A stretch of DNA of 64,000 bases, taken from Symsagittifera roscoffensis. Its lineage: Eukaryota; Xenacoelomorpha; Acoela; Convolutidae. A program made the translations under genes and the position numbers. The stretch lies in contig NW_026970991.1 in NCBI RefSeq assembly GCF_963678635.1, positions 62,001 to 126,000 of the forward strand. Reading direction: 5' to 3'. A model generated the notes under the pieces. It had not been told where the DNA came from. It made no database searches and was given only the letters and a program-made list of their open reading frames with translations. Positions 1-11,700 of the stretch are shown here, in pieces (positions within the stretch are counted from its first letter, which is position 1; each line of letters begins with the position of its first letter).

Positions 1-600
1 TTTGAGCGAATATCGAATAAATTTTTAAGAAAAATTTATCTCGTTTTTAGTCAATTTTAGCTATTAACTGTTCATTTTTCATCATTGATCTGAAATTCTG
101 TACTATAAAGGTGAATAATTTCTCTAACTTTGTAATTTTTGTACAAATTTGGGTTAATCATTGAGCAAAAATCTAGAAATTTTATGGAATATTGCTCCTA
201 ATGTTCATTTGATTTGAGAGTCCTATTTCAATTCTCCCTGAATTGGACAAAAAATTAGTTAAAAATCCAATTAAAAGGTTGTAAATGGAAAATTTTTGAT
301 AAATTTGAATAATTTTTTATTTTACTTTCTTAAAAATTACGGTTATTTTCACTATCTTCCACAAGTTTCAGTTTCGATTCAGCTTTTATGAGCTTTCTTG
401 TTAATGTTGAGAGCATTATATAACCCGCTTTGTTACTCAAATAATGCTTAAATTTATCGTATTTCAATTTTTTGTGAGAAAAATTTGGAAAATTCCATAT
501 GTCTATTCAAAGTTTTGTATCTGTGTCTCAACATGATGCCAATTGAAATACAATTTGAGCTTAATTTTAATCTCTAAACGTATTTACTTTTTATTCAATT
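1..600. other. No gene seen, AT-rich
   Basis: AT-rich sequence without a convincing reading frame. The only structure I see is a short block near 402-419 (TTAATGTTGAGAGCATTA) that recurs at the junction of the downstream tandem duplication near 1,402. Confidence 0.6.
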
Positions 601-2275
601 AGATCAGAAGCAACAAAAAACTAGCCAAAATATTGATATTTTTGCAGTTCTTTCCAAAAATTTGCAGTTTGTTCCAAAAACTTTGAAATTTTTGCAATTT
701 TTTCAGAACTTGAAGTTTTTCCAAAAACTTTGAAATTTTGGCAGTTTTCTCCAAAAACTTGAAAAGTTTTTAAGGTTTCAGTAGGTTTCAGCATAGTTTA
801 AGCTAGATTGAGTACAGTTTCAAAAAAAGGATCATCCACTAAAATAGTTATTAAGTCAAATTATATCAAATCATATCGTGTTTTGAAGTTTTTTGAAAAA
901 ATATCAATTTTTTTATAAGCATTTCCAAATTTTTGCACATCTTACCATGGACTTACAATGAACCAATAAACATATTCTCTTCATTGCACATTCTACATGT
1001 AACACTCAAGAATTACAAAACGCATGCCGAGATTTTTGCGAAAAAACTAGACATTTCCACACAAAATCCAAAAAACACCGTTTTTCTTACTATTTTCTTA
1101 CCATCACTCTGAAACCTTACCATTCCCTATCTTAATACATTGGGAAATCTATTCCCTATGTTAATACAAGGAATTTCTAATCCTTATACATAGGGATATC
1201 TATACACTATCTTAATACATGGGAAATCTAAACACTATCTTAAAACATGGTAGGATCGGGCGCCAAAAATTTTTCTGAAACTTACCATCTGAAACTTCGT
1301 ATCTTAATACATTGGCAAACCTATTCCCTATCTTAATACCTTGGGAAATCTATAGCCTATGTTAATAAATAGGGTGAGGACCGGATACTCTATAGCCTAT
1401 GTTAATGTTGAGAGCATTAGATCAGAAGCAACAAAGAAGCAACAAAAAACTAGCCAAAATCTTAATATTTTTGCAGTTCTTTCCAAAAATTTGCAGTTTG
1501 TTCCAAAAATTTGAAATTTTTGCAATTTTTTCAGAGCTTGAAATTTTTCCAAAAACTTTGAAATTTTGGCAGTTTTCTCCAAAAACTTGAAATTTTTGCA
1601 ATTTTTTGCAAAAACTTGAAAATTTTTTAAGGTTTCAGTAGGTTTCAGCATAGTTTAAGCTAGATTGAGTACAGTTTCAAAAAAAGGATCATCTAATAAA
1701 ATAGTTATTAAGTCAAATTATATCAAATCATATCGTGTTTTGAAGTTTTTTGAAAAAATATGAATTTTTTTTATAAGCATTTCCAAATTTTTGCACATCT
1801 TACCATGGATTTACCATGAACCAATAAACATATTCTCTTCATTGCACATTCTACATGTAACACTCAAGAATTAAATAACGCATGCCGAGATTTTTGCGAA
1901 AAAACTAGACATTTCCACACAAAATCCAAAAAATACCGTTTTTCTTACTATTTTCTTACCATCACTCTGAAACCTTACCATTCCCTATCTTAATACATTG
2001 GGAAATCTATTCCCTATGTTAATACAAGGAATTTCTAATCCTTATACATAGGGATATCTATACACTATCTTAATACATGGGAAATCTAAACACTATCTTA
2101 AAACATGGTAGGATCGGGCGCCAAAAATTTTTCTGAAACTTACCATCTGAAACTTCGTATCTTAATACATTGGCAAACCTATTCCCTATCTTAATACCTT
2201 GGGAAATCTATAGACTATGTTAATACATAGGGTGAAGACCGGATACTCTATAGCCTATGTTATTACATGGATAAA
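601..2275. repeat. Tandem duplication, about 857-bp unit, with inner minisatellite
   Basis: Two nearly identical units lie head to tail, roughly 601-1,414 and 1,415-2,275. Blocks such as GTAGGTTTCAGCATAG (781 and 1,638) are offset by 857 bp. The 3' half of each unit is itself a degenerate array of about 30-bp repeats with the theme CTTAATACATNGGGAAATCTA (near 1,130-1,260, 1,300-1,410, 1,985-2,110 and 2,157-2,275). Each unit's 5' half is rich in short TTTGCAGTTTTTTCC-like repeats. Reading frames here come only from the repeats. Confidence 0.85.
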
Positions 2276-2395
2276 TCTGGATTCTGAACGTGACTGCTCG
2301 TAGCATTTCACTTTCGTACATCTGACTAATAGTTCATTTTTTGTAAATTTTTGTAAAGTTTCGACTTTCTTTTTTTTTGTAAAATTTAAAACTGT

Positions 2396-2505
2396 CGATG
2401 CATTGTGGGGTGAAATCAGGTTATAACCAAACGTTGCAGGTGTAGCCTTCATCCCAATTTCATTGCTCAAACTGTTGAAGATTTCGAAAATGACGTTTTT
2501 AAGGG
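2396..2505 (+). repeat. Diverged copy of dispersed ~130-bp repeat
   Basis: This block follows the same order of words as the units at 7,128-8,680 and 21,738-21,850: GTGGGGTGA...CAGG, then TTGCTCAAA, then GAAGATTTCGAAAATGACG with a T run. Identity is low but the order is kept, so it is probably an old member of the family. Confidence 0.45.
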
Positions 2506-2754
2506 TATTTCAAAAATTTCATATTAATCAAGCAATGTGAAAAAATCATATTTTTAAATGAAAAAAAGAAATCGGTTTAACGAGTCTCAATAAATTGAAT
2601 AATTTTTCGAATAAAATGGTTAAAAATGCAAAGTGTAGTTCTATGCTGTCGGCCAATTTAGTAATTTAGTGTTTTGTTTCAGAGATCAAAACACGAAACG
2701 TGTTTTTTTTTATCGATACGTAAAATATGGCCAATTTTTATTTGTGTTACCGAA

Positions 2755-3393
2755 ATGTTTCATATTGTAGCAGCTAGCTCCCTGTTCCACAGCATCAACA
2801 CCCTTAACACAGGTGAGAAAAAGCAATACGAGGGCCTTGTTACAGCAATTCCTGGCCTATCCCTTAATAACAACTTGCTGAAACAAGGAAAGAACCTACG
2901 ACGACTACTGGAAGACAGTCCACTGAAGTAGAAAAAAGTGGTTGTGTGGCACGACGTGGTGAACAAAACCATTAGCAGCCACAGAACAAACAACTATCGC
3001 CCAGCCGGTGTCGAGGAGCTGACAAACTATTTGAAGTCGAAGAAGCAGCTGATATTGGCGATCGTTTTTTACAGAAGGGAAGGAACGCCCGACTTGTTTA
3101 GTCAACTTCTCGGCACAGGGGTGCTCATTATTCCAGCTACAAAGCGGCTACTCTCCAAGAGCAAGCAAAACGACCCGGAGAAGCTCAAGGAATATTTGAA
3201 GCTGCACCCGAGTGCTGATTTGGAGCTGAAATCTCTGCGATTGGTAGTGGCACACAAAAAAAGGCTGTCAGAGCTGATTGGCAATATCAGGGGCAAACAA
3301 CAGAGACCATCACAGACAAGGAGGAAGGCGAAAGCAAGACATGAGCAGAAGCTGAAGGCAGAGGAAGTGTCTGCGCTTCAAAGACAGGGGTGA
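2755..3393 (+). pseudogene. Upstream ORF of a Penelope-like element, unknown domain, one in-frame TAG
   Basis: One reading frame is open from ATG 2,755 to TGA 3,393 (212 codons) except for a single TAG at 2,929-2,931. After the TAG the protein looks well ordered: a WHDVVNK block, HRTNNYRP, then FYRREGTPDLF and a basic lysine/arginine-rich tail. The GC content and codon use resemble the following RT ORF, not the surrounding AT-rich DNA. It lies about 60 bp upstream of that ORF in the same direction, so it is most likely ORF1 of the same element. I do not recognise a named domain. The TAG may be an inactivating mutation, a sequencing error or a read-through site. Another in-frame open stretch reaches back to about 2,674 but has no ATG. 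Confidence 0.5.
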
Positions 3394-3455
3394 GAAGAGT
3401 GTGATTTGTTTTGCTTTGTGCCTTGTGAGTTTCATTACTCGTGGCCTGCAAAACA

Positions 3456-6077
3456 ATGACCACAGTACTTTTGCCTGCTGTTTGGCTCAGAAAAATTTTA
3501 AAAAGAAAACTAACTTGGAAAATTGTGTTAGACTATTTAAAATTCTTTAAAAAAGTTCAAGTATCTGTACATAGACTGAAGTTTCTGAGAAAATGTCTGA
3601 AAAACGATCTAATACCGGACTTTTTGAAGTTTAGGGTCCCCGAGAACGGGGTTTTTTCGGACCAAGCTGTGCATAATTTTCAATTGAAACTACTAAGGAC
3701 TGAAACTTCTAGAGCAAATGAGGATAGGAAAAGGTACGAGGAGATGCTAAGGAAAGCAAGATCACTGGTGCAAAAAGATATTGACAAACAGTGGTGGGCA
3801 TCCATTTTCCGATTCGTGAGGCGTCAAGTTTAGGCAAGCTTAAAGACAACATCAGAAAACCATAGAAAAAAGTTAGAAAAACTGTCCGAGAGACAAGATA
3901 AACCTCTTGGGGGGAGAAATGAGCGATCAGTTAAGGTACTTGATATTATTGAACTGCCTGAATGGGTATATGAAGCGCTATCAATGGGCCCCAAGCATCC
4001 AATTAGAGACAAATTTAACGAAACACATTTTTTGGCGGATATAAACATTTTCTTCTCACAATTGAAAAATCAAAAAACATCTGGTGAAACGTTATGTGAA
4101 ATAGAAGCCGCGGCAAAGGCATATGCAAAAAACGTACGGCAAACCCCAAGAGACAAAGCCGTTGAAAAAACGAGGAAATATCTCAAAGATAATGGGTTGC
4201 TGGCTGTGCCTTTTGATAAGGGGGTTGGTTTTTGCATAATGAGGACACAAACAAATGAATCAAAGCTGGAATCCTTGTTGCAATCTGCTCAGTTTGTGAA
4301 AAAAGATGCAACCACTGATGAGGTGATACTGAAAAATGAGAAGGAACTTAACAAAGAATTACTAGCCATGAACAAAAGAGACGAGATAAGTGATCATTTA
4401 TATTCTAAGATGAGATCAACAGGGGGGCAACCCGCCCGTTTGTACGGTTTAGCTAAGGTACACAAGGATGAGACACCCCTACGACCTGTACTATCACTTC
4501 CCGGCAGCTCGTATGAGAATCTTAACAAAATCCTTGTAAAGTTTTTTGACAACATCGATGGAGCAAATATAGAAACCAATACTAAAGAGGCTAGAGAAAA
4601 AATAGAAAACATTGCTCTAGATCCGGATGAAACCATAATATCTCTTGATGTGAAAAGTTTGTACACCAACGTTCCCCTGAAGGAGGCAATTGAAATTGCT
4701 TTACAGAAGCTGTACAGCCAGGAGTCTCCTCCTGAAATTCAAAGAGCAACAATGAAAAGGCTTTTGAATATGGCGGCCAGCAAAGTATATTTCAAGTGTA
4801 ATGATTCATGGTATGTACAAGTTGATGGTTTAGCAATGGGCGCGTCCCTCGCTGTAATTCTGGCAAACTTATGGCTGAAAGAATACGAATTTGCTCTACG
4901 ACAACAAATACCGGTGGGAACGGGGGTACCGCAAATTAATGACAGAAACGGCTTGTGCCCATGTTGCAGCAGGAAAGTCACATATAGATCAAAGGGGGTT
5001 GAATGCGAGAGTTGCCGAAACTGGTACCATCTAAAATGCGGAAAAATATCCGATGACGTATACGCATCAATAACCGAGATAGTCTGGTACTGTGAAAGCT
5101 GCTGCCAAGCTAAGAACAAGGAGAAGGATACTCCCCAGGTGAAATTGTTCCTCAGGTATGTGGATGACATTGTTAGAACAGTCAGAGGGGAGCCGAGTTG
5201 TCTTCTCGATGCCGCCAATTCTCTTCATCCAAATTTGCAGTTCACTCTAGAGAAAACTAATTCGGAGGAAAATTTGCCGTTCCTGGATTTGAACATAAAT
5301 GTATCGCAGGGTAGGCGTGTAACTTGCAGTTGGTATCAAAAACCAACAGATACAGGGACTATACTGAACTATAGAAGCTGCGCCCCAACTCAGTATAAGC
5401 GTAGTGTTATCCAAGGCACTGTACACAGGGTTTTTAGGAGTACATCTAGCTGGGAGCAATTTGATAAGGCTATGGAAACTAATAGGGCGCAATGGCTGAC
5501 AAATCAGTACCCTGAAAATTGGTCCGCAAAGGTGGCTTCAGACGCCTTGTGCAAGATCATCGAGGGTAAGGGCAAGCCCCTGGATAGTGACAGGGGTTTG
5601 TCAGTTCAATCACCAAAGGATGTGAAGCCCCCAATGCTGATGGTGCAATATAGAGGTAACCAGAGCCAATATTTTGCTAACAGGTTACGAAAATTAACTA
5701 ACGTTCAAGTGATTTTCACCACAAGAAAACTGCAATCATGTTTACCATCACTGAAGTCAGCATTTTCTAATGACCTCAAGTCAAGAGTGGTTTATAAACT
5801 GTCTTGTAGTGGATGCACTTCCACCTATGTCGGACAAACTGTTCGACATTTGACCACTAGAATTGAGGAACATAAGAAAGCAGACTCACCGGTAGGCATC
5901 CACCTTCAGCAATGCCAACTTGAGAGAAATAGCGCAGATCTTAGGTGGGAAATTATAGATAGGTCAAACAACCAAACAAAATTGCTAACACTAGAGGCAA
6001 TACATATCAGGAAAGAGAAACCGGGCTTGAACACGCGCGATGAGTTTAGGAGCAGGGAGTTAACACTGAAAATTTAG
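3456..6077 (+). CDS. Penelope-like element reverse transcriptase with internal PHD finger and C-terminal GIY-YIG endonuclease
   Basis: The frame is open from ATG 3,456 to TAG 6,077, with one TAG at 3,831-3,833; the undisturbed part from ATG 3,984 codes for 697 residues. Residue numbers below count from 3,984. The order is typical of Penelope-like elements: a finger region with YGLAKVHKDETPLRP (near 152), motif A with DVKSLYTNVPL (near 221), motif B with DGLAMGAS (near 280), motif C YVDD (392-395), then a FLDLNI block and a thumb. A linker and a C-terminal GIY-YIG nuclease follow (YKLSCSGCTSTYVGQT, near 602). Together these would copy element RNA into DNA at a nicked chromosomal site. Between motifs B and C lies an extra block of about 55-65 residues with the spacing of a PHD finger: Cys4-His-Cys3 at residues 325-373 (4,956-5,102). 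The N-terminal part before 3,984 also looks like the family's usual leader, so the first TAG probably breaks a once continuous ORF of about 874 codons. Confidence 0.9.
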
Positions 6078-7127
6078 TCCCAAAATATTTTTGGTTTTTT
6101 ATTCAAAACGTACATGTCTAAATCGAAATTGTGACTCAGAAACTTCCAGACAAATTAATTTAAAAATGTTTAATTATTTTTAGAGGTTAAAAGTATTTTA
6201 ATCTTAATAGTAATTTAGAGGTCAACTGTGATTGGCTAATTTTTTATCACGATGGTTTAGAACCAAATTGTATGTGATTTATTGTAAATAACATTTGTAA
6301 ATTGATGTTTTATCGTCATTTAGAGTTGTTTATTGTAAAAATCCTGACGATGCACATAGTTGCGAAAACGTTTGAAATTTACTTTTTAGCAAAAATTTCT
6401 TCAAAACATGAAAATCTGAAACCCATTAGTTGTAGAAGATTCGTCATTCTAGTTTTAAAAGCTTTGAAAAGAATAAGTTGTTTGATTTTGATTTGTGTTT
6501 TGTAAATGTGACATTTTATCCATTGACAATTGTTCATGATCGCTAATCATTTTCGAAAAGTTTGTAATTCGTGACGCACAAAATGTGCAAAAGCATGTGA
6601 ATTGACAGTTTAAAATTCTAGTCATATAACTCAGTGCCAAGGCGAATGTATGCTTGCAGGCGTTCAATCGGACCTGCTGCTAGTAATCAAATACCTTATA
6701 TATTTTAGTTGTTTTTCAAGTGATCAAAAAACGTTCCGTTCGCTTGCAATTAACTTTGTCTTCGAGTGTAATTTGATTGCTCTCGTTCCTCTAAAATATA
6801 ATTAGGAAATTTAGAGAACACCTGGATTTGCGTTTTGAAATTAGGTAATTTAGAGAGAAAACCTGAATTTGCGTGGTAATTGAGTAAAAGTTTGTCCACC
6901 GGCTTATAATCTCTAAATTTAACTATTATCTACCTACTCTATTATATATTCAAATGCGGGTTTCAATATCTCGACAAGCTTAAGTTTTTTCAACGTATTG
7001 TTTTTGCATGTTTAGCGAAAAAAATGTTTCACTCTAAGCTAGTGCAATGCAAAGATTTTTTTTATTTTGCAGTTTGAATTCAGTCAGTGTTTCTTGCACC
7101 GAGTTTAGAATCAGCAACGAAATAATG
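6078..7127. other. Noncoding tail and intergenic DNA
   Basis: No convincing gene. The first few hundred bases are probably the 3' untranslated part of the Penelope-like element. I found no matching repeat on its 5' side, so the element's right border cannot be placed. Confidence 0.4.
6344..6370 (+). ncRNA. Possible vestigial hammerhead ribozyme core
   Basis: About 265 bp after the RT stop codon the sequence has CTGACGA (6,344-6,350), a short possible stem (GCA...TGC), then GAAA (6,364-6,367) and ACG. This is the order of the conserved hammerhead core, CUGANGA - stem II - GAAA. Penelope-like elements are known to carry small type I hammerheads in their flanking repeats. Stem II would be only about 3 bp and I could not find a convincing stem I, so this could be a decayed copy or chance. 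Confidence 0.3.
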
Positions 7128-8680
7128 GGATGCTTTCAGGGTTTCGCCCGGATTTGCGAATTCGGCCTCCGATTATGTATTTTCAATTCCTTTTAGCTTA
7201 CTAGATACGACGATTTTTGTGATTTCAAATTTTCAGAAAAACCAAATCAAAAATTAGTGCACAAAAATTGATATTCCCAAGCTTATAAATGGGTGCTGTC
7301 AGGGTATTCTCAGCGGCTCCTCAAATCCTGAAATATAGCTGCTCAAATCCTTGTAGTTATCAAGATATGACATTTTTAATGATTTTTTTTTCATATTTCA
7401 GAAAACTTTGTAGTTGGTTACTGTAAGGGTAATTTACGGAGTTCTAAAGGTTGCGTTTAAATGTGATTGCTCGAGTGCTTTCAGTTCTCAAGATGTGGCG
7501 TTTTATTCTTTGAAAATCGGTCAAAAATTTGAGATATAAACAAGACTGTTCGTATATCAGAGCAAAGCCCTGAATGTTCCCACTGTCCCTTTAATTTATA
7601 TCGAATAGTTTTTGAGAAAAGAAAATATGAAAATCTACAAATTTTGGTTAATATCAAAGTGTGAAATTTTGAGTCGTACAAAATTAATGCGACCGATTAG
7701 CTAGCCTCAAGTCAATTTGTGAATTTGCCACGCATAGATAATTCACGTTACGCTCTCAGCATTATGATTAAACTCTTCCAAGCGCGCATAATTTAGTCCA
7801 GAAAATGGGCAATTTTTTCACCGCCAGAACTTTCCAAATTTTAATTGGACACAAAATATTTTTTTAAGTTTGAACTCAGGAAATCGATATCTTCAATATG
7901 GTATAAAAAATTTTTGTTAAAAACTATTATTTCGATCGGCGAAAATTGACTGAATAAAAGAAAACCACACCGAGCATAAAATTTGCGTTTTCTTCGAAAG
8001 TCGGAACAAAAATTTAAAGTTCCCATCCCTACAGTGAGGCTCTGTCAGGCTAATCCGAGGTATTGCAATTCTTGTCTCCAAAATTGACTGCTCAAATCCT
8101 TGTAGTTTTCGAAATATGACGTTTTTCATTTTTTCACAATTTTCAGAAAACTTTAGATTTGAAAAATTTGAAATTCTTAACTCTGTAGCTAGGTACTGTG
8201 AAAGTAAGGGTTGGTAAGGCTCGCGTTGAAAGGCTTTAGTTTCCGATATATGACGTTTTTCAAAATTTTTCAAAGAACTTACCTACAAAAAATTTCACAA
8301 AACTTGAAATCTGAAAGCCCCAAGCTTAAAGTGAGACAACCTTTTTTTCAGGGTATTTTCAAGCGCTGCGAATCTCGCTTCTCATAATGAATGCTCAAAC
8401 CCTTTTGATTTCGGATATATGACGTTTTTTCTTAAATCTCACGAAATTTGAAATTCCTAGCTTTTTAGTGGGTTGCTTTAAGATTACTTTCAGTGGTTGC
8501 AATCATAGTTTCTCCAAAGGCCCTCAAAGTTTTCGAGATGTGGCATTTTTTTAGTTTGTCAAAATTTATTATGTATTTCCATTAATTGGGTGGTGCTGTC
8601 AGAATACACTCAAAGGCAGCTGATGTTTTTTTTCAATATATGCGGTTTTTGATGAATTGTCAAAAATTCGAATAACTGGA
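7128..8680. repeat. Diverged tandem array of ~100-160-bp repeat units
   Basis: At least eight degenerate units follow one another (starting near 7,128, 7,288, 7,415, 8,030, 8,188, 8,331, 8,460 and 8,588). Each has a start like GGTGCTGTCAGGGTA, a middle like GACTGCTCAAATCCTTGTAG and an end like TTTTCGAGATATGACGTTTTT followed by an AT-rich spacer. Single members occur at 2,396 and 21,738. The segment 7,545-7,600 interrupts the array. It is an inverted match to the end of the MITE near 25,640 (AACATTCAGGGC and the following block). No reading frame is kept between units. Confidence 0.65.
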
Positions 8681-8741
8681 GATGCGTTACACGCTACTCC
8701 AATTTATGAGAAACTGTAAATACGTCAATGCCTATTTTCAG

Positions 8742-11700
8742 ATACCTGAAATTCAAAGATGTGTTCGCATACAACAGTACGTCATTCTATCAACCGCAAT
8801 GGACAATGGATCTCAGGATCACTTTTCTGGCAGTTATCATGTATCCAGGAAACGATTCTCAAAGACCCATCAATGGAGAAGACTTGAATGGGGTTCATAC
8901 TATTAACCAATTTTTTGACATTGTCGAAGACTTTGAGTCATCTGACCAGAAAACGTTCTCTGATTTGTGTGCAAAACATGTTTGGCTGAATAAAGACAAG
9001 TGTATCAGAATGAACACGACTGAACCATTCAAAGAGAAGTACAGAGAAAGTGCATCTGGAATTATGGAGTTGATTATGAACAATGGAACCAAACGGAAGC
9101 GCGGCCATACCATTGATTTTCCTGCTCAAAAAGTGAGTTAATTTATAATGGTATGAAGTTTTGTGAGAGTTGTGAGTTAATAGACAATTGGGTTTTTCCT
9201 AAATAGCGAAGTTCAAGAGGTGGCTAGTTATCCCTTGTACAATATATTCTATCCATTTTTTCGCTGCAAAGATAGTTTTTAGCAAAAATTGCGTCATTTG
9301 AGGTGTTTAATGTTAATTAATAAATATAGCTTTCCATGCCTTAGCTCATATTAGACGAGTTTGTTGTCATCCCATTCGCAAACGTCTTCGGCTCATCAAA
9401 GCGAGGCGAAGAAGGACTTGATGTGCATATTTGCAAAAGGAATATCGGAAAGACAAGAATGAAATACAATGCCACTTGCATGTATGTCGGGGAGAATGCA
9501 AACAGAGTAGAAGCATTGAGGTATGCCTGGTTTCTCCGACACGATACTCAACAAGACCGCGACTTGGCCTCTAATTGGTTGTCGGGAATCCACGAGAACT
9601 GTCAAAGTTTTGCCGCGCAGGCCAACAATGCAACTGGAAATAATGGGTGGAAATTTAGGTGTTTCAGTAACATTGCGCCTATTCAAGGTGGAATCGAAGC
9701 AACGCAATATGATATGCGATTTGTCGGCTTTTCTGCGATTCTGGCGTTATTCTTACCTTTTGTATGGCTTGTGAAGCCCTGTGCTGACAATAACTTTGCC
9801 ATTTTGTTTCTGCTTGCGATAGGAACTTTCCTGTGTACACTCATAGGAACTGTGGGTGTCGGAAGTCTGCTGGGATTTGAGATTGTGTACACGTTTGCAG
9901 TTCTGGTTGTCTTTCTAGAATGTAAGAGTTTGTTTTTTATTGAGTTGAATGGGAATATTAAATTCAAATTAATAGTTACTACAAAACAAAAAAGATTTCA
10001 GATCATTTCAGCAAACAGATCATTTCAGCAAATTTAATTCAAAAACCTATTAAGCGTTAAGTATTTTGAGAAAAAAGTGGCCATGAAAAGTAGGTTCAGA
10101 ACCTATTAACGGGTCATTTAATGGAATTTCGGGTTTTCTGATTTTTTTTTGCGGAGGGAGACACTTGAAGTTTATTATGAGGCCTGATTTTTGATGAGTT
10201 TTCTTCTTTTCAGTCTTCCATTTGAGATTGGCCCTTCTGATCACGGACTCAATCAAGGAGTGTAGTCGTGAAAAGTCAGGAGAAGAGGAGGACTTCTCAG
10301 TCTTGTTCGCCCATTGGGCTCCCATTGTGGTGTCCACGTCTCTCAGTCTGAGTCTCACCGCTTTTCTCTTCAATGGCTGCATGTATAAACTAGTGTGGCA
10401 TCCAGCCGCATTCGCAGGTTTGTTGTTCTTCTGTTTATTACTCCTAATTATTTTTAAATGCTAGTTATCTCCAACCCTTATGCACCAGCGAATGACCAAA
10501 AGTGGTATCTGAGTTATGGCGGGATGTTAGTTCTAAATTGGACTCTCAGCAGTGCCTCATCGTGAAAGATTTGTGCTCCTCGTATGTTCGTTTTTACTTT
10601 CGAGTCTAAATGGTCCAGAGTAGTTAATAAAAAGTTAAAGAATGCTGTGTCTTTGTTTTTAGCATTAAAACAGGATAATTACACTAGCGTCAGCTTAGTG
10701 TATTGTTACGAACCTTCTTTTTTTTCTAACCTAACCCGCAAATAAAAGTTTGCTTTTAAAGTGTCCACTTATTTGGAAATTTCAATATAGCTTTGGAAAT
10801 TTCATAGCATCTGTTCTCTGCTTTATTTGTGACTAGTGGCTGGCTATTATCCATGAAGCTTTCGTGCCTGAGTGGTTAGGGTGTCAGACTCTTAATCTCT
10901 AGGTGGCAGGTTCGAATCTCAGACGTAGACGCATTTTTGCTAATTCCAGGCTTATTTCTATTTTTCCTTATTGCACTTTATAGAGCTGCTTTTTTGCCGT
11001 GTTCTCACTAGTATTTGTGAAGCGAAGCGTCGCCTCTGTGTAATAAATATAATTTTCGATTTTATGACTGAAAAAAAAACGTATAAAACTCGATTAGAAG
11101 CAATAAGAAGTACGGCTTAAAAATGAAATCAAACCTAGATTTTTGGCGATATTCCAGTTGACTGTTATTTCAGGAATCTTCTTTCTGTTGTCTTGTTTGA
11201 CATGCCTATTTGCTTTCTTGCCTCTTCTTGGCCGAACGCTCAAGGCCGGAAACGAGGGCAAAAGTCCCTGCTGCATGGGAAAAGCTAGTGGACCTGCACG
11301 TAACTCTTTGGTCTCTAGAATCAAGCGAGCGTACCATTCGGACATTTTATGTTCACCTGGTGTACGTGGTCTTACACTAACGTTATTTGCTGTGTTCTTC
11401 TTGCTGTGTTTTGTCTACAGCTGCGTCATAATGTCGGCTGAAAACCACGATGAAAGATACTACGGATACGACAGATTGCAATCTTTCCTACCTGATTCCG
11501 ATGTTGCTGAGACGATAAGAATGTTGAAAAAGTATTACCCAGACGTTGGTGCAGGTGTTCAAATTATTTTCAACAACAAGGCGAAGTACTGGAATGAGAT
11601 CGGGCTGGAAAATTTCGAGGCTTGTCCACGGTCTGACTCAGCCTGTAGATTCCATTCGAATCTGGTCACAGATGAGATCTTCACACCCTTGTGGGCTAGT

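Noticed and set aside
1397..1651. Open frames on both strands (84 and 63 codons)
   Set aside because: They lie in the low-complexity TTTGCAGTTTTTTCC-type repeat; the Lys/Phe-rich products come from the repeat.
4739..5218. 159-codon minus-strand frame opposite the RT
   Set aside because: Shadow of the RT ORF; no motif of its own.
10861..10935. Functional tRNA gene (Lys CTT-like loop)
   Set aside because: The B box is good but acceptor and D arms do not pair, and the sequence continues into a SINE body and tail found elsewhere.
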